The translations under genes and the position numbers were made by a program. Below are positions 26,132 to 33,991 of a stretch of DNA of 64,000 nt, piece after piece. The stretch is taken from positions 62,001 to 126,000 of the forward strand of contig NZ_BCRN01000001.1 of NCBI RefSeq assembly GCF_001552615.1. Reading direction: 5' to 3'. The number at the start of each line of letters is the position of its first letter. Within the stretch, counting starts at the first letter, position 1. The notes under the pieces are model-generated. The model was not told the DNA's origin, did no database searches, and saw nothing but the letters and a program-made list of their open reading frames with translations. Origin of the DNA: Millisia brevis NBRC 105863. GTDB taxonomy: Bacteria > Actinomycetota > Actinomycetes > Mycobacteriales > Mycobacteriaceae.

Positions 26132-26728
26132 ATGCAGTTGCTGCTCGTGCGCCACGCCCAGCCGGTCGCCTCGGCCGATCATTCCGATCCGGAGCTGAGC
26201 GACCTCGGCACCGAGCAGGCCCTGCGCCTGGTCGAACCGCTGATCCGCCAGCCGATCGCCCGGCTGGTGTCGAGCCCGCAGCGACGCGCGATCCAGACCG
26301 GCACGCCGCTCGCGGAGGCGGTCGGCGCCGAGATCGCGATCGACGAACGGCTGGCGGAGTACGACCGCGACTTCACCGGGTACGTGCCGTTCGAGGACAT
26401 CAACGGCGCCGATTCCCCGGAGTACCAGCGCATCCTCAACGGCGACCTGCCCTCGGCGGTCGACGCCGCGGCATTCCTCGGGCGGGTCACCGCGGCGGCC
26501 ACCGACATTGTCGAGGAGGCCGACCACCGCGATACCGTGGTCGTCTTCGCCCACGGTGGGGTCATCAACGGTCTGCTGCACGAGGTGATCGGCACCCGCA
26601 AGCCGCTGGCCTTCGCCCTCGAATACTGCTCGATCACCTCGCTGCTGTACTCGCGGACCGGCCGCATCGCGGTCACCGGGGTCAACGCCGTCGAGCACGT
26701 GCGCGACCTGCTGCCCCGATACCGCTGA
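26132..26728 (+). CDS. Histidine phosphatase family protein
   Basis: This protein of 198 aa belongs to the phosphoglycerate-mutase-like branch. The phosphohistidine motif LVRHAQP opens the protein (His8). A second Arg lies in SSPQRRAIQT (about 49-58), the acid/base Glu region in RLAEYDRDFTG, and the second His in VVFAHGGVIN (about 137). It is cytoplasmic, with no signal. Such enzymes act on phosphosugars, nucleotides or phosphoproteins; the substrate here is open. It is convergent with the acyl-CoA ligase gene 16 bp downstream. Confidence 0.85.
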   Translation: MQLLLVRHAQPVASADHSDPELSDLGTEQALRLVEPLIRQPIARLVSSPQRRAIQTGTPLAEAVGAEIAIDERLAEYDRDFTGYVPFEDINGADSPEYQRILNGDLPSAVDAAAFLGRVTAAATDIVEEADHRDTVVVFAHGGVINGLLHEVIGTRKPLAFALEYCSITSLLYSRTGRIAVTGVNAVEHVRDLLPRYR

Positions 26729-26744
26729 GCGGACGCGGCTCACC

Positions 26745-28265
26745 TCACCAGTAGATGTCGACCAGCTGACGCTTGAGGATCTTGCCGGTCGACGACTTCG
26801 GCAGCGCGTCGATGATCGTGACGGTCCGCGGGTACTTGTAGACCGCCATCCGCTGCTTGACGAAGGCGATGATGTCCTCTGGCGTCGCACTGCGCTCCGG
26901 ACGCAGGGTGACGAAGGCGTGCACCTCCTCGCCGAGCCGATCGTCGGTGCGGCCGAGGACGGCGGCCTCGGAGATATCGGGGTGCTGGTAGAGCACCTCC
27001 TCGACCTCCCGCGGGTAGACGTTGTATCCGCCGCGGATGATCAGTTCCTTCTTGCGGTCGACGATGAACAGGAAGCCGTCCTCGTCCTCGTAGCCGAGGT
27101 CGCCGCTGTGCAACCACCCGTCGGCGAGCGCCTCGTCGGTGGCGGCCTCGTTGTTGAGGTAGCCGGCCATCGTGTTGTGCCCGCGGATGACGATCTCGCC
27201 GATGTTGTCCTTGCCGCGGCCCAGACGGCGACCGTCGGAACCCCAGATCTGTACATCGGTGCCCCAGATCGGGGTGCCGATGCTGTACGGCTTGCGGCGG
27301 GTCGGCAGATTCGCCGTCGCCAGCGGGCCGGCTTCGGTCAGCCCGTACATCTCGGTGATCAGGACTCCGAATTCGCGTTCGAAGCCGTCGAGCAGTTCCG
27401 CGGCGATCGCGGCGCCGGCGCTGCCGCAGGCCCGCAGCGACGAGCGGTCGTAGCGGGCGACATCGGGATGGTTGAGCAGCGCGTGGTACATCGTCGGCAC
27501 CCCGTGCAGGACGGTCGCGCGGTGTTCCTGCAACGATTCGAGCACCCGGGTGGCGTCGAACTTCTCGAGCAGGATGACCGCGCCACCGGCGAGCAGGTTG
27601 GCGTTGAGGATCCCGGACAGGCCCAGCGCGTGGAACAGCGGCATCACCGCGATCGTGCGGCTGTCGGCGTCCATATCGAAACACTGCACGTGGGCGCGCG
27701 CGTTCATGAACAGCTGGAAGTGGGTGAGCTTGACCGCCTTCGGCTTTCCGGTGGTGCCGGAGGTATAGAGCAGCACGGCGGTATCGGTCGGGTCGCGCAG
27801 CACATAGGGCGCCGCCGCGTCGGTCTGCGCGGTCAGCTCCTCGAAGGCCCGCACCTCGGCCGAGGGGCCACTCCCGCCGTGCACGAAGACGTGTTCGACG
27901 CCCGCTTCCTTCGCACCGATCTGCGCCTCCGCGAGCGCCGAATCGGTGGTGATCACCGCTTTGGCGCCGGAAAAGCTGAGGAAGTACGCGATCTCGGGCC
28001 CCTTGTTGACCACGTTGAAGGGGATGGCGACCGCGCCCGCCTTCAGGATGCCGTAGAGCGCGGTGACAAACTCCGGAACATTCGGCAGCTGGATACCGAC
28101 CGGGTCACCCGGTTCGATCCCCAACGCGACGAGGTGCGCCGCGACATTGTCGGAAAGCCGGTCGAGTTCGGCGTACGAGACGGTTCCCCCGTCGTGGATG
28201 ACCGCGGGGCGGGTCGCGTTCCACCGCGCACCCTCTCGAACGATTTCGGCGAGGTTGAATGCCAC
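26745..28265 (-). CDS. Acyl-CoA ligase (FadD-type AMP-binding enzyme)
   Basis: This protein of 506 aa belongs to the ANL superfamily and activates a carboxylate to its acyl-CoA via an acyl-adenylate. The A3 motif YTSGTTGKPKAVK lies near residue 166, the adenylate-binding MYGLTEAG near 300, the hinge motif GGYNVYPREVEEV near 415, and the C-terminal catalytic Lys in PKSSTGKILKRQ. The start is GTG with AAAGGAG upstream. Its promoter region, shared with the divergent hydrolase, holds an ATTCC-N7-GGAAT site like that of the gentisate operon. The substrate could be an aromatic or fatty acid. Confidence 0.9.
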   Translation of the reverse strand: MAFNLAEIVREGARWNATRPAVIHDGGTVSYAELDRLSDNVAAHLVALGIEPGDPVGIQLPNVPEFVTALYGILKAGAVAIPFNVVNKGPEIAYFLSFSGAKAVITTDSALAEAQIGAKEAGVEHVFVHGGSGPSAEVRAFEELTAQTDAAAPYVLRDPTDTAVLLYTSGTTGKPKAVKLTHFQLFMNARAHVQCFDMDADSRTIAVMPLFHALGLSGILNANLLAGGAVILLEKFDATRVLESLQEHRATVLHGVPTMYHALLNHPDVARYDRSSLRACGSAGAAIAAELLDGFEREFGVLITEMYGLTEAGPLATANLPTRRKPYSIGTPIWGTDVQIWGSDGRRLGRGKDNIGEIVIRGHNTMAGYLNNEAATDEALADGWLHSGDLGYEDEDGFLFIVDRKKELIIRGGYNVYPREVEEVLYQHPDISEAAVLGRTDDRLGEEVHAFVTLRPERSATPEDIIAFVKQRMAVYKYPRTVTIIDALPKSSTGKILKRQLVDIYW

Positions 28266-28337
28266 GTCGACTCCTTTGACGTCCGGGCGAATGTGATGCC
28301 CCAGGATGGAGCATCCCCGAAGCGATGTGGATCACAA

Positions 28338-28354
28338 ATTCCGCAGCATGGAAT
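28338..28354. promoter_or_regulatory. GenR-type operator (ATTCC-N7-GGAAT), copy 1
   Basis: An exact ATTCC-GCAGCAT-GGAAT palindrome lies 73 bp upstream of the acyl-CoA ligase start and 57 bp upstream of the divergent hydrolase start. It shares its arms and spacing with the site at 29114-29130. I recall this motif as the binding site of the IclR regulator GenR in Corynebacterium glutamicum; the regulator assignment here is inferred. Confidence 0.65.
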
Positions 28355-28410
28355 CGGACTCGGATGCCGCTGCGTGCGGGCACATGATGATCCCGACGCG
28401 AGGAGGCCTC

Positions 28411-29091
28411 ATGGTGAGCAAATGGATCGGGCGAGCGACCTGGGGGATGTTCGAACCCCCGCGTGCCACATGCGAATTGGCGCTCTCGGGGGCCGCCTTC
28501 CCGGTCCTGCTGGCGACCGCGCCGCGCGGTGAACGGCATCCGGTCCTGGTGGTCCCCGGGGTCGGCGCCGGCCCCACCTGGGCGGCGCCGCTGCGCACCT
28601 TCACCCGCGCCCTGGGGTATCCCACCCACGGGCCGCGTCCCTTTGCCACCAAGGGCGGCCCGGGGTGGGTGCGCGAGCGACTGATCGCCCAGCTGGAGGA
28701 CCTCGCCGACCGGTACGGAGAGCCGACCAGCGTGGTCGGCTGGAGCGTGGGCGGATCGAATGCCCGTGAAGCGGCCTACGCGCGCCCGGATCTCGTTCGG
28801 CAGGTGATCACCCTGGGCGCCCCGCTGACCTCGGGATGGTTCTCCCGCGATCATCAGGAGGCCCGCGAGTCGCTGAAGGTGCCGTGCACCGCGCTGTACA
28901 CCCGCTGGGACCACATCTTCCCCTGGCGCGACTGCCTCCAACAGGACGATCCGCGAGCGGAGAACGTCGAGATCATCGCCTCCCATCTCGGCATGGCGAG
29001 CAACCCGTTGGCGTGGTGGATCATCGCCGACCGTCTCGCGCTGCCCACCGACGGCTGGCGCCGCTACCGACCGGAAGAGGTTGCGCCCTAG
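28411..29091 (+). CDS. Alpha/beta hydrolase
   Basis: This protein has 226 aa. The start at 28411 is fixed by GAGGAGG seven bases upstream. The oxyanion strand is VLVVPGVGAGP near residue 47 and the nucleophile elbow is GWSVGGSN near residue 110. An acid candidate lies in YTRWDHIFPW and a His in ASHLGMASNP near residue 197. There is no signal peptide. It is divergent from the acyl-CoA ligase and 80 bp ahead of the gentisate operon on the same strand, between two GenR-type sites, so it may hydrolyse an ester or thioester feeding that pathway (inference). Confidence 0.83.
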   Translation: MVSKWIGRATWGMFEPPRATCELALSGAAFPVLLATAPRGERHPVLVVPGVGAGPTWAAPLRTFTRALGYPTHGPRPFATKGGPGWVRERLIAQLEDLADRYGEPTSVVGWSVGGSNAREAAYARPDLVRQVITLGAPLTSGWFSRDHQEARESLKVPCTALYTRWDHIFPWRDCLQQDDPRAENVEIIASHLGMASNPLAWWIIADRLALPTDGWRRYRPEEVAP

Positions 29092-29113
29092 CATCTCTGG
29101 AACCGTGCGGGTG

Positions 29114-29130
29114 ATTCCGTCCTGCGGAAT
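29114..29130. promoter_or_regulatory. GenR-type operator (ATTCC-N7-GGAAT), copy 2
   Basis: An exact ATTCC-GTCCTGC-GGAAT palindrome (extended arms GATTCCG/CGGAATC) is centred about 50 bp upstream of the gentisate dioxygenase start. A further half-site GGATTCC follows at 29134. The position suits activation or repression of the gentisate operon by an IclR-type GenR, probably the product encoded at 38225-38962. Confidence 0.72.
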
Positions 29131-29171
29131 CGCGGATTCCCCACAGCCGGAACGCCCTTAGCGTCGCCTCC

Positions 29172-30359
29172 ATGAGCACACTGTCCGACAACGCGCTTCC
29201 CGCCGATACCGACGCACCGTCCTCCCCGGTACACCTGAACGCGGTCGCCGGGCCGGGGCAGCCGGACCCGTCCCCCGCCCTCGAGGAGCTCTACCGCGGC
29301 TTCGAACGCGAGCTGCTCGTCCCGCTGTGGACCGAGATCGGCGACCTGATGCCCGGCCATCCACGGTCGGCCGCGACACCGCATCTGTGGCGCTGGAATC
29401 GGCTGCTGGCCTTGGCCGATCGCGCCGGCGACCTGGTACCGGTCGGCCGCGGCGGCGAACGTCGAGCGATCGCGCTGGCCAACCCGACCCTCGGGGGCCG
29501 CCCATTTGCCACCCCGACGCTGTGGGCGGCGATCCAGTATCTGCTGCCCGGCGAGGATGCCCCGGAGCATCGCCACACCCAGCACGCCTTCCGCTTCGTC
29601 GTCGAAGGCGAGGGCGTGTGGACGGTGGTCGGCGGCGATCCGGTGCCGATGAACCGCGGCGACTTCCTGCCGCAGTCCGGCTGGAACTGGCACGCGCACC
29701 ACAACGCGGCCAACCGGCCGATGGCCTGGATCGACGGCCTGGACATTCCGTTCCAGTACTACACCGAACAGCAGTTCTTCGAGTTCGGCCGCGAGGCGAT
29801 CTCCGATGCCGAGCGCATCACTCCGGACCGCTCACGCTCCCAGCAACTTTGGGGACATCCCGGGGTGCGTCCGGTCGCCTTCACCGAACCGACCTCGGCG
29901 ACCCCGCTGCTCAACTACCGCTGGGTGCACACCGACGCCGCGCTGCGCGATCAGCTCGACCTGGCGGCCGCCGGCTACCCGGGCGTCGTCGAACCCGGCC
30001 ACGCCGCGGTCCGCTATATCAACCCGACGACCGGTGGCGATGTGCTGCCGACTATCCGCACCCAGGCGCACCGCATCACCACCGGCACCACAACCGCCCC
30101 GCGCCGCGAGGTCGGCTCGTCGGTCTACCAGGTCTTCGACGGCAGCGGTGTCGTCACCGTCGGGGAGCACCGCTGGTCGGTCACCCGCGGCGACCTCTTC
30201 GTCGTCCCGTCCTGGGCGGAACTGTCGGTGACCGGCGAAGCCTCGGCGAGCGATTCGGATTCCGGCGCCCTCGACCTGTTCCAGTTCGGCGACGCCCCCA
30301 TCTTCGCGGCCCTGCACGGCCACCGCGAGCAGATCACCACTACCGGAGGACAGCAATGA
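29172..30359 (+). CDS. genD: Gentisate 1,2-dioxygenase
   Basis: This bicupin Fe(II) enzyme of 395 aa cleaves gentisate to maleylpyruvate. The metal-binding first cupin is clear: EHRHTQHAFRFVVEG (about residues 134-148), with His ligands and the later His in WNWHAHHN. A second cupin follows (AVRYINPTTGGDVLPTI, YQVFDGSGVV). Length matches bacterial gentisate dioxygenases (345-395 aa). It is the first gene of a four-gene run (dioxygenase, hydrolase, isomerase, hydroxylase), the same D-F-M order as in Corynebacterium glutamicum. Its stop overlaps the next start by 4 bp. Confidence 0.94.
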   Translation: MSTLSDNALPADTDAPSSPVHLNAVAGPGQPDPSPALEELYRGFERELLVPLWTEIGDLMPGHPRSAATPHLWRWNRLLALADRAGDLVPVGRGGERRAIALANPTLGGRPFATPTLWAAIQYLLPGEDAPEHRHTQHAFRFVVEGEGVWTVVGGDPVPMNRGDFLPQSGWNWHAHHNAANRPMAWIDGLDIPFQYYTEQQFFEFGREAISDAERITPDRSRSQQLWGHPGVRPVAFTEPTSATPLLNYRWVHTDAALRDQLDLAAAGYPGVVEPGHAAVRYINPTTGGDVLPTIRTQAHRITTGTTTAPRREVGSSVYQVFDGSGVVTVGEHRWSVTRGDLFVVPSWAELSVTGEASASDSDSGALDLFQFGDAPIFAALHGHREQITTTGGQQ

Positions 30360-31213
30360 AATTGGCAACCATCCGCACCGAGGAGGGCACCCGCGCGGTG
30401 CGCGTCGAGGGCGACGAGGTGATCGATCTCGGCTACGCCGATGTCGGCGCACTGCTGGCGGCGCCGGGCGGGCTCGCGGCGGCCGCGACCATCGACGGGC
30501 CGCGGTCGTCGGCCGACGGCGTCGACTACGCCCCACCGGTCCTCGCCCCGGGCAAGGTCGTCTGCGTCGGGCTCAACTATCGCAACCACATCCTCGAGAT
30601 GGGACGTGACCTGCCGCAGTATCCGACCCTGTTCTCGAAGTTCGCGGACACGTTGATCGGCGCGAACGATCCGATCCTGCGCCCGGACGAGACCACCGAA
30701 TTCGACTGGGAAGCCGAGTTGACCATCGTCGTCGGCGCCACCGTGCGGCGGGCGACCGGCGCGGAGGCGGAGGCGGCGATCGCCGGATTCACCGTGCTGA
30801 ACGACATCACCGCCCGCGATTGGCAGTTCCGGACGCGCGAATGGCTGCAGGGCAAGAACTGGCAGTCGTCGACTCCCGTGGGCCCGGTCGTGGTGACCCC
30901 GGACGAACTTCCCGGCGGGGTACGCCCGAGCCTGACCATCTCCTCGGAGGTGGACGGCGAACCGATGCAGAAGGATTCGACCGGCGATCTCGTCTTCGAT
31001 CCGGTCCACCTGATCGAGTACGTCTCGACGATGATCACCCTGCGCCCCGGCGATCTGATCGCCACCGGCACGCCCGGCGGGGTCGGCCACGCCCGCACGC
31101 CGGCGCGCTACCTGTCCGCCGGGCAGCGGGTGGTCACCCGGATCGAGGGCATCGGCACCCTCGACAACCTCGTCACCGCCGATCCGGCCGTCGTCGCGGC
31201 GGCCGGGGCCTGA
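30356..31213 (+). CDS. genF: Fumarylpyruvate hydrolase (FAH family)
   Basis: This protein of 285 aa has the FAH fold and hydrolyses fumarylpyruvate to fumarate and pyruvate, the last step of the gentisate pathway. Conserved elements are VCVGLNYRNH near residue 72, the metal-binding acidic set in EFDWEAELTIVVG near residue 116, NDITARDWQ, and the C-terminal PGDLIATGTPGGVG. ATGA overlap with the dioxygenase gene indicates coupled translation. The operon context decides between fumarylpyruvate and other acylpyruvate substrates. Confidence 0.92.
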   Translation: MKLATIRTEEGTRAVRVEGDEVIDLGYADVGALLAAPGGLAAAATIDGPRSSADGVDYAPPVLAPGKVVCVGLNYRNHILEMGRDLPQYPTLFSKFADTLIGANDPILRPDETTEFDWEAELTIVVGATVRRATGAEAEAAIAGFTVLNDITARDWQFRTREWLQGKNWQSSTPVGPVVVTPDELPGGVRPSLTISSEVDGEPMQKDSTGDLVFDPVHLIEYVSTMITLRPGDLIATGTPGGVGHARTPARYLSAGQRVVTRIEGIGTLDNLVTADPAVVAAAGA

Positions 31214-31215
31214 CG

Positions 31216-31929
31216 GTGACGCGTACCCCGGAGGCGGCCCGCGTGTGGATGCGCGCGGGTACCGCCTGGTTCGCCTCGGTGGTCGACGGTCTCGACGATG
31301 CGACCCTGTCGGCCGATACCCGGCTGCCCGGCTGGACCGGCCGGCATCTACTCGCCCACGTCGCGGCCAATGCCACGGCGTTGAGCAATCTGGCGACCTG
31401 GGCGCGCACCGGCGTCGAGACCCCGATGTACACCTCGGCCGGCCAACGCGCCGCCGACATCGAAGCCGGTGCGACGCGGCCGGTCTCGCAGCTGCGGGCA
31501 TGGTTCACCGAGACCGCGGACCGGCTCGCCGCCGACCTGGACGTCCTGACCGACCGGCAGTGGTCGGCGCCGGTGCGCACCGCGCAGGGGCGGACCTTGC
31601 CGGCGTCGGAGATCCCCTGGTTGCGCACCCGTGAGGTCGTCGTGCACGCGGTCGACATCGACCCGGCCGGCAACTTCATCTCGGTGCCGCTCGACGTCGC
31701 CGACGCCCTGGTGGACGACGTGGTGGCCAAACGGTCCACCGCCGGCGACGGCCCGGCTCTGCTGCTGGCGGCCACCGACACCGGTCGCGAGTGGAAGGTC
31801 GACGGGATCGGGGACGCCGCCCGCCTCGAGGCGGACACCACCACCCTCGCCGGTTGGCTCACCGGGCGCGAGACACTGCCGCCCGATGCCGGTGCGCAGC
31901 CCGCACCGATCCTGCCGCCCTGGCTGTGA
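31216..31929 (+). CDS. genM: Mycothiol-dependent maleylpyruvate isomerase
   Basis: This protein of 237 aa has the DinB-like MDMPI fold and isomerises maleylpyruvate to fumarylpyruvate with mycothiol as cofactor. Metal-ligand candidates are His in RHLLAHVAANATA (about residues 48-60) and the Glu/His of RTREVVVHAVDI (about 140-151). A GTG start two bases after the preceding stop keeps it in the same operon. Its presence implies mycothiol, which is confined to Actinomycetota. Confidence 0.92.
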   Translation: MTRTPEAARVWMRAGTAWFASVVDGLDDATLSADTRLPGWTGRHLLAHVAANATALSNLATWARTGVETPMYTSAGQRAADIEAGATRPVSQLRAWFTETADRLAADLDVLTDRQWSAPVRTAQGRTLPASEIPWLRTREVVVHAVDIDPAGNFISVPLDVADALVDDVVAKRSTAGDGPALLLAATDTGREWKVDGIGDAARLEADTTTLAGWLTGRETLPPDAGAQPAPILPPWL

Positions 31930-31976
31930 CCCAGCCTGCCGGCACCCGAATCAGCCCGAATCGGAGGAACTTTCGC

Positions 31977-33266
31977 ATGACCACTCAACACGTTCCCGGG
32001 GACGCGCAGGCGCCCGAACCCGCGCGCGTCGATGTCCTGATCGTCGGTGGCGGCATCGGCGGCCTCGCCTCCGCGGTCGCCCTGACCCGAGCCGGTCTGA
32101 CCTGCCGGGTCCTCGAACAGGCCCCCGCCTTCGGCGAGGTCGGCGCGGGGCTGCAGATCGCCCCGAATTGCACACGCATCCTTCGGGAGTGGGACCTCTT
32201 CGACGAGATCGCCGAGCTCGGCGTGCTGCCCCGGTCGATCGTGATGCGCGATGCCGTCGACGGCGAGGAGTTGACCCGCCTGGACCTGGTCGACGCCGAG
32301 AAGCGCTACGGCGCACCCTATGTGGTGATCCACCGCTCCGATCTGCACGGCACCCTGCTGCGCGCGGCGCAGCGCCTCGGCGTCGATCTGGTCACCGATT
32401 GCGCGGTCACCGCCGTCGAGCAGGACGATCACGGAGCCCGGGCGATCAGTGCCGGGCGGGTCGACACCGCCGATCTGCTGCTCGGCGCGGACGGACTGCA
32501 TTCGCTGGTGCGCCCACTGTTCAGCGACGACCAACCGGTCAGCTCCGCCTACGTCGCGTACCGCGGCGCCGTGCCGATCGACACCGTCCGTGGCAACGAC
32601 ATCTCCCTGGACGACGTGGTCTGCTACGTCGGCCCGGGCAGCCACTTTGTGCAGTACCCGCTGCGCGGCGGGGAGATGTTCAACCAGGTCGCGGTATTCG
32701 AATCCCCCAAGGCCCTGGCCGGTTTCGAGGATTGGGGTACCCCCGACGAGCTCGACGCCGCCTTCGCCGGCACCTGCGAGCAGGTGCGCATCGGGCTGCC
32801 GCATATGTGGCGCGACCGCTGGTGGCGGATGTTCGACCGGGATCCGATCGACACCTGGGTGTCCGGCCGGATCGCGCTGACCGGCGACGCGGCCCATCCG
32901 CCGCTGCAATACCTGGCACAGGGGGCGGTGATGGCGATCGAGGACGCGTACATCCTGACCCACCACGCCACCGCGCATAGGGATGCGTCCGGTCGCGTCG
33001 ACTGGACCGCCGCCCTCGCCGGCTACGAGTCGGTGCGCCCGGCACACTGCCGGCGGGTGCTGTCGACCGCCCGGAAGTGGGGCGAGCTGTGGCACGTTGC
33101 CGGCGATCGGCGACGGTGGCGCAACGAGGTGCTGCGAGCCCGCGACGTGCACGACTATTCGTTTGTCGACTGGCTCTACGGCCCGACCGCGACGCAGCCG
33201 GCCGAGCTGGCGCCGATGTTCGAACCGATCCCCTACAGCCCGCTCACCGCACCGACAGCGTCCTGA
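31977..33266 (+). CDS. genH: 3-Hydroxybenzoate 6-hydroxylase (FAD monooxygenase)
   Basis: This protein has 429 aa and converts 3-hydroxybenzoate to gentisate with NADH and O2. FAD motifs are VLIVGGGIGGLASAV (residues about 20-34), the DG motif LLGADGLHSLVRP, and GDAAHPPLQYLAQGAVMAIEDA near residue 302. It matches my recollection of Rhodococcus jostii 3HB6H in several stretches (FGEVGAGLQ, HRSDLHGTLL, QYPLRGGEM.NQVAVFESP, MWGELWH-like KWGELWH), which makes the assignment specific rather than generic. AATCGGAGGAAC precedes the ATG. It supplies gentisate to the three upstream enzymes. Confidence 0.9.
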   Translation: MTTQHVPGDAQAPEPARVDVLIVGGGIGGLASAVALTRAGLTCRVLEQAPAFGEVGAGLQIAPNCTRILREWDLFDEIAELGVLPRSIVMRDAVDGEELTRLDLVDAEKRYGAPYVVIHRSDLHGTLLRAAQRLGVDLVTDCAVTAVEQDDHGARAISAGRVDTADLLLGADGLHSLVRPLFSDDQPVSSAYVAYRGAVPIDTVRGNDISLDDVVCYVGPGSHFVQYPLRGGEMFNQVAVFESPKALAGFEDWGTPDELDAAFAGTCEQVRIGLPHMWRDRWWRMFDRDPIDTWVSGRIALTGDAAHPPLQYLAQGAVMAIEDAYILTHHATAHRDASGRVDWTAALAGYESVRPAHCRRVLSTARKWGELWHVAGDRRRWRNEVLRARDVHDYSFVDWLYGPTATQPAELAPMFEPIPYSPLTAPTAS

Positions 33267-33290
33267 CCCCGGCCGGCCGTACAAACCTCG

Positions 33291-33339
33291 GCGAGAGTGA
33301 CAGTTTCTACGGTTCAACCCCGGAAACTGTCACTCTCGC
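33291..33339. terminator. Long hairpin between convergent genes
   Basis: A perfect 17-bp stem (GCGAGAGTGACAGTTTC with its complement) closes a 15-base loop that itself contains GGTT-C-AACC. It lies between the 3-hydroxybenzoate hydroxylase and the convergent marR gene, so it can terminate both. Confidence 0.8.
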
Positions 33340-33354
33340 GCGGTGGTGGGCGGG

Positions 33355-33816
33355 TCAGACGACCGTTTTGACCACTTTGCGCAGCATCTCCCCGAGGTCG
33401 CGCCGCTCGTCCGCGTCGAGAGCGCCGAAGAGGCGATCCTCCGCCTCGCGGGAGATCCGGGCGGCGCCGTCGAGCACCCCGACGCCGGCGGGGGTCAACG
33501 CGACCAGCCGCACCCGGCGGTCCCGCTCGTCCGAGCGACGTTCGACGTAGCCGGCCGCGACCAGCTGATCGACCAGCGTCACGACGTTGCTGGCCTCGAG
33601 CCCGAGCAGCGGTCCGAGCTCGCGCTGGGAGCGTCCGGTGTCGGCCACCATTTGCAGCAGGGCGTACTGACGGGCCCGCAGTCCCGATCCCGACAGGGCG
33701 TCGGTCAGGGTCCGTTGCGCGGCCGCACCGAGCCGGGCAACCAGAAATCCCAGGTCACCGAGCAGCATGTCGGGCCCACGACCACCGCTCACGCCGTCGA
33801 ATGTGTCGCTCGTCAC
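33355..33816 (-). CDS. MarR-family transcriptional regulator
   Basis: This winged-helix dimeric regulator has 153 aa. The recognition region is SQRELGPLLGLEASNVVTLVDQL (about residues 65-87) and the wing is RRSDERDRRVRLVALT. It is divergent from the SDR-amidohydrolase-MaoC-ACAD operon, as PhdR/CouR-type repressors are from their hydroxycinnamate genes; those respond to hydroxycinnamoyl-CoA thioesters (family knowledge). A repeated AT-rich element at 33843-33873 just upstream is its likely operator. Confidence 0.87.
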   Translation of the reverse strand: MTSDTFDGVSGGRGPDMLLGDLGFLVARLGAAAQRTLTDALSGSGLRARQYALLQMVADTGRSQRELGPLLGLEASNVVTLVDQLVAAGYVERRSDERDRRVRLVALTPAGVGVLDGAARISREAEDRLFGALDADERRDLGEMLRKVVKTVV

Positions 33817-33842
33817 AGTTCGAAACCTCTTCCGTGTTTACA

Positions 33843-33873
33843 TATGATTCATAACTATTATGATTCATAACTA
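33843..33873. promoter_or_regulatory. Repeated MarR operator candidate
   Basis: The 15-bp word TATGATTCATAACTA occurs twice in direct orientation with a 16-bp period (33843-33857 and 33859-33873). The junction forms the palindrome TCATAA-CTA-TTATGA. It is 27 bp from the marR start and 118 bp from the SDR start, in an otherwise GC-rich divergent promoter. Confidence 0.7.
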
Positions 33874-33991
33874 CTTCGGGTGGGACCGCTTCCAGTAGAC
33901 ACCCACCCGGCAGCGCCCTCCCGATCACCCACCGGCGCGATCGTCCCCCGATCGCCGCACCGGCTCCACGCGAAGGGATCCACCCAAGACC

